NCBI GenBank assembly: GCA_002448235.1
Contig: DIXF01000007.1
Span: 62,001-126,000 of the forward strand
Origin: Syntrophaceae bacterium UBA6087
GTDB lineage: Bacteria; Desulfobacterota; Desulfomonilia; UBA1062
Length of the DNA stretch: 64,000 nucleotides
Direction of reading: 5' to 3'
In this document: piece by piece, positions 1 through 7,775 of the stretch
Position numbering within the stretch: the stretch's first letter is position 1
Layout of the letters: every line of letters starts with the position of its first letter
Position numbers and translations under genes: made by a program
The notes under the pieces: generated by a model
Databases searched by the model: none
What the model saw: only the letters and a program-made list of their open reading frames with translations
What the model was told of the DNA's origin: nothing

Positions 1-917
1 TCTGCGGGGTACGCTCTCCCCCGCCCACCACGCAGCGCACCGAGCTCGCGTCGATCCGGTCGAGCTTGCCCGTATCGAGTATGAGCCGCCACATGGTGGT
101 CAGGGCAAAGACTATGGTGCCCCGGTACCGCTGGATGTCCTCGGCAAATTCGTTCGCGTCGAACCCGGTGCGCATGACCATGGTCATGCCTCCGTTCATC
201 GCAGGAGTCGCTACGATGAAGAGCCCTCCGGAATGAAAGAGGGGCATCTGGGCGATGACGATGTCGTCTTCGCGGGCATCCACATAGATGCCTACCTGGA
301 AATTCTTGAAAAACGTCTGCAGATGGGACACCACCGTCCCCTTCGGGTTCCCGGTGACACCCGAGGTATAAATGATGGCCAGGGGATCTTCCAGATATAC
401 CGGGCTAAACGGGTCGGGTTCGTGTTTCGGCTTGTCCTTTACGACCGATGAATAGTCAGTTGCCCAGCCCGGACACCCGGGGAGCTCGATGCCGGGCGGA
501 AGCTTGCCCGGGCTCTTCAGGTAGATAAACTTGTCCTGCTCGACCTTCAGACTGGAGCGGATGAGATCCACGCTTCCAAGGAAAGAATCGTGGAAAACAA
601 GCATCCGGGCGCCCGAATCATTGAGCTGGTACTCCAATTCGGGACCGGCGAGCCGCCAGTTCAGAGGCACGAAAATGATTCCGAGCTTGGCGCAGGCAAA
701 GTAGATTTCCAGAAATTCGAGGCAGTTGAGCAGGACTACCGCCACTCTGTCGCCCTTCTTGATCCCTTTTTTCATCAAAAAATGGGCGCACCGGTTGATG
801 CGCTCGTCCAGATCCTGGTAGGTGACAGAAACGTCCTCGAAAATGACGGCCGGCTTCCCTGGCGAAATCAAAGCCCGCTTGTACGGGATATATCCGACGT
901 TCCATTCGACCGACATG
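1..917 (-). CDS. Acyl-CoA synthetase (AMP-forming), C-terminus cut by window edge
   Basis: Last gene of the fumarate-addition operon seen here; only the N-terminal ~305 residues lie in the window. Read on the minus strand from ATG at 917, it gives a class I adenylate-forming ligase: N-terminal half ending in the phosphate loop YTSGVTGNPKG, then PLFHSGG and CVVGGGE motifs of the AMP-binding domain. The loop has Val where most relatives have Thr. The start is set by an AAGGAGG about 9 bases upstream, 37 bases after the crotonase gene stop. Family members form an acyl-adenylate and then the CoA thioester. In this operon the likely substrate is the substituted succinate made by the glycyl radical enzyme (AssK/MasK-like role). 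That substrate is inferred from context only. Confidence 0.88.
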
Positions 918-953
918 GCATCGTCCCTCCTTTCTCGCGATTGTAAAAAAGGC

Positions 954-1754
954 TCACCGGCCGATGAAATCGGGCACGCGTTTCTCGAAGAACGCGGTCT
1001 GCCCTTCGATGAAATCCCTGCTTTCACAAGCCTGGTGAATAATTTTTTCAGCCTCTTCCTCATGCTCACCGTTCAGCGCAAGGGCATCCCTGAACATATT
1101 CATGATGCGTTTCGTTCCCCGCAGGGATAACGGGGCATTGGAGGCGATCTCACCGGCCAGCGCATATACGGTTTCCTGAAGGCCTCCAGCCGGTACCAGC
1201 CTGTTTACCAACCCCATCTCGAGCACTTCCCTCCCCTCATACTTCCTGCCGGTAAGGAAGATCTCACGGGTGCGTGGCATGCCCACCACCTCGATGAACT
1301 GACGTATTCCCCCGGGTGGATAAACCACGCCGAGTTTTGCAGGCGGCATGGACACGACGATATTCTCCACGGCGATCCGGAAATCGCAGCACAGCGCCAG
1401 ATTCAGGCCCGCACCATAGGCATAGCCGTTCATCATGGCGATGGTGGGATAAGGGAAATCGACAATGCTTCCCAAGGCAAGGGTGAGCGGGTTGCTGCTC
1501 CTGATGATCTCGGCAATTTCAGGCGTGATATCCGTCGGGATGGACCCGATGTCATACCCTGCCGAAAAGGCCTTGCCCCCTGCCCCGGTAATCACTGCCA
1601 CCCGCACATCCCCGTTTTGCGCCCATGCATCGAGTGCTCGGTGAATCCTGATGAGAAGCTCCGGCGAGAGGGCATTCCTTTTTTCGGGCCTCTGCAGGGT
1701 GAGCGTCCCGATATGGCTATGAACTTCCTGGATAAGAACTCCACCATCGGCCAT
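954..1754 (-). CDS. Crotonase-superfamily protein, possible substituted-malonyl-CoA decarboxylase
   Basis: 266-aa crotonase-fold protein, normal length for enoyl-CoA hydratase/isomerases, with oxyanion-hole segments AFSAGYDI (62-69) and NGYAYGAGLNLA (109-120). The segment where hydratases carry a catalytic Glu reads SMPPAKLGVVYPPGGI (135-150). It has Ala139 in the Glu place and a Tyr at 145, resembling E. coli methylmalonyl-CoA decarboxylase YgfG, which uses Tyr140 in a GVPY..VGI context. Together with a mutase and MeaB in the same operon (the same trio as E. coli sbm-ygfD-ygfG), this suggests decarboxylation of a substituted malonyl-CoA. A conventional hydratase or isomerase remains possible. 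Strong RBS AAGGAGGTAAGC before ATG; 14 bases after the VWA gene. Confidence 0.85.
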   Translation of the reverse strand: MADGGVLIQEVHSHIGTLTLQRPEKRNALSPELLIRIHRALDAWAQNGDVRVAVITGAGGKAFSAGYDIGSIPTDITPEIAEIIRSSNPLTLALGSIVDFPYPTIAMMNGYAYGAGLNLALCCDFRIAVENIVVSMPPAKLGVVYPPGGIRQFIEVVGMPRTREIFLTGRKYEGREVLEMGLVNRLVPAGGLQETVYALAGEIASNAPLSLRGTKRIMNMFRDALALNGEHEEEAEKIIHQACESRDFIEGQTAFFEKRVPDFIGR

Positions 1755-1768
1755 GCTTACCTCCTTGG

Positions 1769-3472
1769 TTACCCTTGCAGCCGTTTTTTAAGGCTTGAGG
1801 GAATGGAAATGGGGTTGAGACGATCATTCAGGCCATAGAGGAAGACCCGCCGGAAAAGGCTTTCAAGGGCACCGGTCAGCTGCCGGAAGCTGTCCAGAAA
1901 CTGTATGCCGCCCCCGTACTGCCCCTGCATGGTCTCCCGGTCCCTGCATCCGCAGCCCAGGGTTACGAGCGGGATGCCCCGCTTTGCGCAGCATTCGATG
2001 CCGTAGCGCACCTCGACGCCGAGGTTGGGTTCCCCATCGGTAATGTGGATGAGGAGCTTCCTTCTCCGGGACACGGGCATCAAGAGTGCGGCGGCGATGA
2101 GCGCCTGGCCCGAGGCGGTCCTGCCGGCAGGGATGGTCGAGTTGAGACGGCCGTTTCTTAAGAGCGATGAAATCATGCAAATCCCGTCCGCCTCGAAATA
2201 GGCATATGCGTGAAAATGCCCGCCGAAGCCCTCCAGCGCCCTCTGCAGGGAAGCGGTTGTATTCTCCACGATCCTCCACTTCACCCCGCGCATGGACCCG
2301 CTCGCATCGATGAGCAGAACCACATCCCAGCTCAGGTCGGGCCTGATCTGCCGCTCTTTGAAGCAACAGCCGTCCGTGGCTGCCCGGTAAAGTCTCCGCC
2401 CGTCGATCTTCCCTCCGGGAAGCCCTTTGCTCCAGGAGGATTCATGCCTGGAATACGCAAAGAATATCGATCTCAGCCTTCCGACCAGCCTCTGGTCCGT
2501 GACCGGGCGGGCGGGCATGGGGAAGTTCCAGCGGGAAGTCGGCGCCACCTGCTCATGATCATAGCCCACGACCGAGTAGATGAGCGGGGTGATATCGGTC
2601 GAGCCGGTTGCCAGATGGTGCGCTATCTCGTGCACGAGACAGAGGGGAAGCCCGTCCGCCGGTTTATGCCCTCGAGCTTCGGCAGGAGGTACGGGTACCG
2701 GATCCGGGGATGGGAGATCCGGGCTCCACATAGGCCTTCCGCCAGGGGCGGGAAACTCTTCGAGCCTCCCCGAAAGGTCCTGCCATGCGCTCCGGAAAAG
2801 ATCCGCCCTGGCTGTACACCGGGGGAGCACGCCACCCAGTTTCCGGATCTCTTTCAGACCTTCCACTATCCTTTCGAGGGCTTTTAGAATTTCATCGTGA
2901 CAAGGCACAACCGGTATACCCCATGTCCGGGCAGTCCACATGGCCATCAGGGCATCGAGACTTCCGAGGTTTCCTCCCGCTGCGGCGAGGGATTCTTCCA
3001 CCGCCCTGCTTCTCGCCTTTGCCAGGTACAGGCCGAAAATCGAATCGGCGCACGCGGCGTCCACATAGATATCCTCGCCTGTGGAGACCAGCTTCTGAAA
3101 AACGATGAGATCCCCGGTCTTCATACGGGTGAAATCTGGCTCCAGGAGCTTCCAGACATGGTCGCTCCACTCCGTCCTGTGCAGCGCCTCATGGATAACG
3201 ATTCCTGCCAGGATGTCGATTTTCCGGGCCGGGACAGGATAGCGCCCCATGACCCACGACGGGTCGATGAGGATGGATGCCGCATCTCCCCGGGACATAC
3301 CTGCATACTCAACCGTCCCGGCATTGGGGCCCATATGCCCTGCCACCTTCTGCATAGATCTGAGGACATTGGCCAACTCGAGAGCTTCTCTCGGGGATAC
3401 GCACCTTCGCCAGTAATCCGAGAGCGCATCCCCGGCACCGCATCTGCCCATGTTTCCCTTGACTGCCTGCAT
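1769..3472 (-). CDS. VWA-domain protein with HExxH motifs, partner of the MoxR ATPase
   Basis: 567 aa. The C-terminal von Willebrand A domain carries the metal-site motif DASGS (389-393 from the chosen start) after LSWDVVLLI. The N-terminal part contains HEALH (94-98) followed by a GEDIYVD segment, and the middle contains HEIAHH (281-286), so two HExxH-type motifs are present; the layout resembles VWA proteins with a putative metallopeptidase domain. Start taken at ATG 3472 (MQAVKGN), 10 bases past the ATPase stop and behind TGAGGAAAG; an upstream start at 3601 would overlap the ATPase by 119 bases. AAA+/VWA pairs such as CbbQ/CbbO and NorQ/NorD remodel or activate a metalloenzyme, so a role in maturing or repairing the radical enzyme is inferred. 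Confidence 0.82.
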   Translation of the reverse strand: MQAVKGNMGRCGAGDALSDYWRRCVSPREALELANVLRSMQKVAGHMGPNAGTVEYAGMSRGDAASILIDPSWVMGRYPVPARKIDILAGIVIHEALHRTEWSDHVWKLLEPDFTRMKTGDLIVFQKLVSTGEDIYVDAACADSIFGLYLAKARSRAVEESLAAAGGNLGSLDALMAMWTARTWGIPVVPCHDEILKALERIVEGLKEIRKLGGVLPRCTARADLFRSAWQDLSGRLEEFPAPGGRPMWSPDLPSPDPVPVPPAEARGHKPADGLPLCLVHEIAHHLATGSTDITPLIYSVVGYDHEQVAPTSRWNFPMPARPVTDQRLVGRLRSIFFAYSRHESSWSKGLPGGKIDGRRLYRAATDGCCFKERQIRPDLSWDVVLLIDASGSMRGVKWRIVENTTASLQRALEGFGGHFHAYAYFEADGICMISSLLRNGRLNSTIPAGRTASGQALIAAALLMPVSRRRKLLIHITDGEPNLGVEVRYGIECCAKRGIPLVTLGCGCRDRETMQGQYGGGIQFLDSFRQLTGALESLFRRVFLYGLNDRLNPISIPSSLKKRLQG

Positions 3473-3482
3473 CGGGCTTTCC

Positions 3483-4346
3483 TCAGTATGCACGGTACCC
3501 GGCTCCGTTGCTTTTTTCGCACAGCCCCAGTTCCAGGTGCAGGGAAAGGAGGATCGTCTCCAGGGTATCCGCCCCGAGCTGGAGACTGTTGACAAAGGCA
3601 TCCCTCACCGTTGATCCCAGGTTCACGAGCTCCGCGATCATGAGTGTGTGCCTCGTGGATACGAGCACCGGGTCGTGGTGGTTATGGCGCAGCTTTTCAG
3701 CAATGTTTACGATGGTCAGGGCTTCCGCCTCTCCGATTCCGGTCTTCTTGAGAAGAACCTCTCTCTCAATATCAGGAGGAAGGTAGTCGAGCATCATGAC
3801 ATAGAACCGGTCCCTCAAGGCGGCATCGAGCATCTCGGTGCCGATGAATTCGTCTCCCTCGTTCAGGGTAGCGAAAAAGACCACGTTGTCCGCTACCTCG
3901 AGGCGTCCCAGTTCGTCGGTCCAGGCGCTGCGGTCTTCGGAAAGGATGGAAAAAAGCATGTTCAACGCCTTGGGATGCTCGGGCCGGTTGATCTCCTCCA
4001 GGTGTATCACGCACCTGGGGGTCCGGATTGCCTTGGGAAAGAGAAACTCCTGAAAGCAGGTCCGCCCCCCCTTTAGACGGTGCTCACCAAACAGCTGGCC
4101 GGGCTCGGAGAGAATCCCCACCTGAAACGTTGCAAGGGGGCGACCGGTGCGGGCTGCAAACTGCCGGACCAGGGTGGACTTCCCGCACCCCTGCTTGCCG
4201 GCCACCAGGATGTTGACCGGATGCCTGCCGGAAAGCCTGTCTATAAGATCGAGGTACGCTATCACATCAGACTTGAGGAAGAAGTTCTCTTCGGTCCCGG
4301 GGACCCTCAAGCCCTTTCCTTCGCCGGATTTCCGTTCCCCTTTCAC
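3483..4346 (-). CDS. MoxR-type AAA+ ATPase (BssE-like)
   Basis: 287-aa single-domain AAA+ protein: Walker A GKQGCGKS (50-57), Walker B HLEEIN (115-120), sensor-1 Asn in ATLNEG (159-164), arginine finger in ALRDRF. It belongs to the MoxR/NorQ/CbbQ branch, the family to which BssE of benzylsuccinate synthase operons belongs. Start is GTG at 4346, 7 bases after the 74-aa gene, with only a weak RBS, so translation is probably coupled. It precedes the VWA gene, the usual order of such pairs. Likely cytosolic chaperone-type ATPase acting on the glycyl radical synthase; its exact job in this enzyme class is not established. Confidence 0.88.
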   Translation of the reverse strand: MKGERKSGEGKGLRVPGTEENFFLKSDVIAYLDLIDRLSGRHPVNILVAGKQGCGKSTLVRQFAARTGRPLATFQVGILSEPGQLFGEHRLKGGRTCFQEFLFPKAIRTPRCVIHLEEINRPEHPKALNMLFSILSEDRSAWTDELGRLEVADNVVFFATLNEGDEFIGTEMLDAALRDRFYVMMLDYLPPDIEREVLLKKTGIGEAEALTIVNIAEKLRHNHHDPVLVSTRHTLMIAELVNLGSTVRDAFVNSLQLGADTLETILLSLHLELGLCEKSNGAGYRAY

Positions 4347-4353
4347 GGTATTC

Positions 4354-4578
4354 TCACGTCTGGTGATCTTCTGCCAGGCTCTCTATCCCTGCCGATTTTC
4401 CCCAGGGCGCTTCGCCCGGCCCCACCTTCTGCCTCGGAGAAGACTTCAGCTCGTCCACTGCCAGCCATGATTGGCAATTGGGACACTGGCGCAAGCTTAT
4501 GGACGCATCGATCCGCGCGTTATACAGGTACCGGAACCGGCTCACCGGCGCTTCAAAGCTACATTCCATGCATTTCAT
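4354..4578 (-). CDS. Rubredoxin-like Cys4 small subunit of the fumarate-adding synthase
   Basis: 74 aa beginning MKCMECSFEAP, with two CxxC pairs (Cys3/Cys6 and Cys32/Cys35, the second in RQCPNCQSW). This is a compact Cys4 knuckle expected to bind Fe or Zn. It sits 18 bases downstream of the glycyl radical subunit gene with a strong RBS (AAGGAGG, 5 bases before ATG). Alkylsuccinate and benzylsuccinate synthases carry small metal-binding subunits encoded beside the large subunit, and the N-terminal motif plus position fit that role. Binding of an iron-sulfur cluster rather than Zn cannot be decided from sequence. Confidence 0.78.
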   Translation of the reverse strand: MKCMECSFEAPVSRFRYLYNARIDASISLRQCPNCQSWLAVDELKSSPRQKVGPGEAPWGKSAGIESLAEDHQT

Positions 4579-4596
4579 GCCTTCCTCCTTTTCCGA

Positions 4597-7089
4597 TCAT
4601 CCCAGGCCCTGGACGGTACGCTGGATGATGTTGTCCTGGGTTTTGCGGCTGATATCAACGAAATGGGCGCTGTAGCCGGCAACCCGGACGATGAGCTCGG
4701 GATATTTCTCCGGGTCTCTCTGGGCGGACCGCAACGTCGCGTCCGAAACCATGTTGAACTGGACGTGGTCGAGCCCCAGATCTGCCCAGGTCTTTAAGTA
4801 CGACATCCACAGCTGATAGCCCTTCTCTCCCGAAAGCTGGGTGGGAGAAAGCCTCTGATTGAGAAGGAACGCCCTGCCGTGGTGCACATGGTCGATCTTG
4901 CCGCACGACTTCAGCACCGCGGTAGGCCCTTTCTTGTCGAGGCCGGGCCCCGGCGATATGCCGCCGTCGTAGAGAGCGTCCCCGAGTCTCCTGCCGTTGG
5001 GAAGGGCGCCTACGATGTTTGCATAGTGGATGTTGCCGCTCACGTTCTCCGGCAGGATCGGCCAGTTGTTCCCGCAGGGGCACTTGATTTCATGAGAATG
5101 GCGGGCGCATTCCTCAAGGCAGCGGATCATGACGGAATCGACATAGTCGTCGTCGTTTCCCCACTTGGGGGCGCCCCGCACGAAGTCGAGCCGCATCTCC
5201 TCATACCCTTCCCAGTTTGCCTCAAGGGCCGTGACGAGACTGTCCATGGTGTATTTTTTCTCATCGAACACGAGCTTCTTGATGGCCGCCAGGCTGTCGG
5301 CGTTCTCGACCCAGGTGAACGCAGTGATCCAGGCGTTTCCCCGCTCTCCGATGGGGCTCACGGCATCGATCCCCGTTTCGATCGAGCGCTCCGAGATGGC
5401 GGACAGAAACGGCCTGCCGTAGAACTCGGAATCCTTGTAGCGTCCCAGATTCACGGTGCGGACCAGGGTATTGAAGATCCACTCCATCTGTCTGGCCCAC
5501 GCGGCGAAGAGCTGCTCGAAGTCGGTGAACTTACGAGCGTCGCCGGTCTTGGGACCCATCTGCATGTTGACCACATGGTCGTAGCCGTTGTGGAGGGCGT
5601 ACTCGATGATCTTGGCGCAGTTGGCGGTGGCCGATGCCATGCGCATGGGCTGAAACCCGTGCTTGGTCGTGGGGCACGGCGACATGCATGCCTGGTGAAC
5701 CCAGGTGCGTGCCTCTTCGAGGGGATGCCCGTGCCAGTACATGGCATTTTCCACCAGAACGGGGTCGTTCCGTATGGACGGATACCCCAGGCCCTGCCGG
5801 ATGCACTCGAACACCTCCCTCATCACGTCCTCCCGGACACCCGGATGCCACCTGAAGGCAAAGGTGGGGTTTGCAACCCGCACCAGGCGGGCCGCCTGAA
5901 GGAGTGCCCTGGTCATGTCGTTGCAGGCATCGCTGCCGTCCTTGTTCACGCCTCCCAGGGTCCAGACCCAGGTGCCGGTGATGCCCTGCAGTCCTTCCCG
6001 TGCCCAGCGCGGCCCGAACCCGCCTACCTCATAGGCCCTGATGAGAAACTCGCCGATGAGATCGAGCGCTTCTTCCTTCGTGATGTTCTTCTCCCTGTTC
6101 ACGTCTTTGTCATAGTACGGACCGTGATAATAGTCCGGCCTGGCAGGCCATGCCCCCTCATGGGCCTCGAAGCGGGCAAGTATCTGGATAAAATGATCAT
6201 ACTGGAGCGACTCATGCAGGTTTCTCGGCGGATGTGCAGGCACGTGCCCGCAGGTATCCGCCACCTTCAGGAGGTCCTCCCTGCGCTTCGGGTCGGTCTC
6301 GTAATTCTCGGCGATGATTCGCGCCAGCCTTGCATAGCGCCCGGCATAGCGGATCGCTGCCTTAAGGATGACCTTCATGGCTTCCCAGTTCTGCATCCTG
6401 TCATAGAGGGGCAGGATATCAGGGCCGGGTGTGCCGATGGTCTTGTCTTCGGCCTTCTCGATGTTCCGGTCGATCTCGGCGATAATGTCCTCGAATGCCC
6501 GCTCCCCGGTCATGAAATACTCGTAATTCTTTCCCGAGTAGCCGTAAGCGGAGGTTGGCGCCCCCCATCCGATGGCGCCGCTTAAGAATTTCACCGCGTC
6601 CTCCGGGTCGAGTATGCGGGCAAGCTTGTCCACGGCGGTCTGGCCGCCCCAGTAGGCGTTCAGGTCAGCGATCTTCTTGAGCGATTCGTCCTCCGGCTCC
6701 GGGATGATACCGGGCTCGTTGTAGAGCTCCTCGTTGACGATGCTCGCCCCGTCCACCCGCCAGCCGATGGTATGGGGGGCACTGCCCAGATATCCCATGA
6801 TCTGCGAGTGATCGGTGATGAAAATGGTTATGTTGTCCAGGACGTGTGCGAGTGCCTTGGCACGCCGCATCATGACGGGGTCGAACTTCCAGAAGTTCCA
6901 CATGTCGGTGAACAGGGTGGGAATCTCCAGGTCGAGCTTGATTCCCGGTGCATAATTGCCTCCGAGCGCTCCCTTTTTCCACACCGACTTCCGGAGATAA
7001 TCGAGCCTGTTCGACCGCTTCTTCTCCGCCAGCCACCACCATTCCTGCTTATTCTCCAGTTCAGCTGCGTTCAGTGCTCCTTCAGCCAT
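4597..7089 (-). CDS. assA: Glycyl radical X-succinate synthase, catalytic subunit (alkylsuccinate synthase-like)
   Basis: 830-aa pyruvate-formate-lyase-fold enzyme. The radical glycine is Gly805 in RVAGYSAHFVD near the C-terminus; the thiyl cysteine is most likely Cys468 in WVHQACMSPCP, with a second Cys at 472. The CMSP context, instead of the GCVE signature of diol and choline lyases, points to the fumarate-adding branch (BssA, NmsA, AssA/MasD). The N-terminal QEWWWLAEKKRS and ITDHSQIMGY segments also fit. Neighbours decide between branches: a B12 mutase, MeaB and an acyl-CoA ligase in the same operon fit the alkane route (alkylsuccinyl-CoA rearrangement) better than the toluene route, which uses Bbs beta-oxidation genes. 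Predicted reaction: hydrocarbon C-H addition to fumarate. Exact substrate unknown. Confidence 0.9.
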   Translation of the reverse strand: MAEGALNAAELENKQEWWWLAEKKRSNRLDYLRKSVWKKGALGGNYAPGIKLDLEIPTLFTDMWNFWKFDPVMMRRAKALAHVLDNITIFITDHSQIMGYLGSAPHTIGWRVDGASIVNEELYNEPGIIPEPEDESLKKIADLNAYWGGQTAVDKLARILDPEDAVKFLSGAIGWGAPTSAYGYSGKNYEYFMTGERAFEDIIAEIDRNIEKAEDKTIGTPGPDILPLYDRMQNWEAMKVILKAAIRYAGRYARLARIIAENYETDPKRREDLLKVADTCGHVPAHPPRNLHESLQYDHFIQILARFEAHEGAWPARPDYYHGPYYDKDVNREKNITKEEALDLIGEFLIRAYEVGGFGPRWAREGLQGITGTWVWTLGGVNKDGSDACNDMTRALLQAARLVRVANPTFAFRWHPGVREDVMREVFECIRQGLGYPSIRNDPVLVENAMYWHGHPLEEARTWVHQACMSPCPTTKHGFQPMRMASATANCAKIIEYALHNGYDHVVNMQMGPKTGDARKFTDFEQLFAAWARQMEWIFNTLVRTVNLGRYKDSEFYGRPFLSAISERSIETGIDAVSPIGERGNAWITAFTWVENADSLAAIKKLVFDEKKYTMDSLVTALEANWEGYEEMRLDFVRGAPKWGNDDDYVDSVMIRCLEECARHSHEIKCPCGNNWPILPENVSGNIHYANIVGALPNGRRLGDALYDGGISPGPGLDKKGPTAVLKSCGKIDHVHHGRAFLLNQRLSPTQLSGEKGYQLWMSYLKTWADLGLDHVQFNMVSDATLRSAQRDPEKYPELIVRVAGYSAHFVDISRKTQDNIIQRTVQGLG

Positions 7090-7143
7090 AGTCTTTCTCC
7101 TTTTTCTTTACGGCGTGCTTTGTTTGAGATCTCTCCAAGGGGC

Positions 7144-7323
7144 TTATTTCAGAACCGATTGCCTCTTCTCAAACTCTCCGCACGCGGAAGCGTCTTTTTC
7201 CGCCGACACCGGTTTGGCCTTGTAATAGGCCTGCCTCGGGTCTACGACCCTCTGTACGCAATCACCCTGTTTTCGGTTATTCTCCAGGGGGTAAAATTTT
7301 CTGCATTCCTGACACACCGGCAT
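7144..7323 (-). CDS. 59-aa Cys-rich small subunit of the synthase (BssB/BssC-like)
   Basis: A short gene easily lost to length cut-offs. Read from ATG 7323 to TAA 7144 it encodes 59 aa starting MPVCQECRKFYPLENN, with Cys4, Cys7, Cys22 (GDCV) and Cys48 (ACGEFEK). The spacing CxxC..F, GDC, CxxF is the pattern of the HiPIP-like [4Fe-4S] small subunits of benzylsuccinate and alkylsuccinate synthases. It has the strongest RBS in the operon (AAGGAGGTG, 7328-7336) and lies 54 bases upstream of the catalytic subunit gene. Its presence completes a multi-subunit synthase; without it the annotation would miss one subunit. Confidence 0.82.
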   Translation of the reverse strand: MPVCQECRKFYPLENNRKQGDCVQRVVDPRQAYYKAKPVSAEKDASACGEFEKRQSVLK

Positions 7324-7385
7324 TCACGCCACCTCCTTTTTAATAGATTCTCTCTTGCCCGGGGATCACCCTGCCGGATAAGGTC

Positions 7386-7748
7386 CTACAGCTTCTCCAT
7401 CTGCCGCTGGGCCCTGCGGTAGGCAGGGTCTGCACACTCATTCCCGTCGCGATCGATAAACGTCATCCGCGAAAAGTATTCGCACCCTCTCGCATCGGCG
7501 TTGAAAAAGCTGATCATGCCCGCCTCTCCCTGCATAACGTACGTGGGGGGGTCGGTCAGGATATTCGATCCCATCTTCAGCTTTTTGCACGACCCTCTCC
7601 CATCGGATGCATAGGCGTTTTCAGAGAAGTGCGTGCATATCCCGCAGGCAATTTCCGGTATGGCTTCCCGCTCCTCGACAGACTTGGTTTTCACGGCCTG
7701 GTCAAATATGCTTTCCCTTACCTGGCTCCATTCGTCCCTTCGTGACAT
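7386..7748 (-). CDS. 120-aa Cys-rich protein with HiPIP-like pattern
   Basis: 120 aa from ATG 7748, preceded by GGAGGAACCT; an in-frame ATG at 7760 has a poorer RBS. The central part repeats the small-subunit pattern: ACGICTHFS, then GRGSCKKL, then RGCEYFSRM, giving CxxC, GxxxC, CxxF as in the 59-aa subunit, but embedded in a longer protein with charged flanks. It sits between the activase and the 59-aa gene. It may be an additional subunit of the synthase (the Mas system of strain HxN1 also has extra small subunits) or an Fe-S accessory factor. Function inferred from pattern and position only. Confidence 0.7.
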   Translation of the reverse strand: MSRRDEWSQVRESIFDQAVKTKSVEEREAIPEIACGICTHFSENAYASDGRGSCKKLKMGSNILTDPPTYVMQGEAGMISFFNADARGCEYFSRMTFIDRDGNECADPAYRRAQRQMEKL

Positions 7749-7775
7749 AGGTTCCTCCATCTCTTTTCGTTTCCC

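Noticed and set aside
4879..6585. 568-codon plus-strand frame
   Set aside because: Exact antisense of the glycyl radical synthase gene. It arises from high G+C at third positions, has no family motif or RBS, and the minus-strand product is unmistakable.
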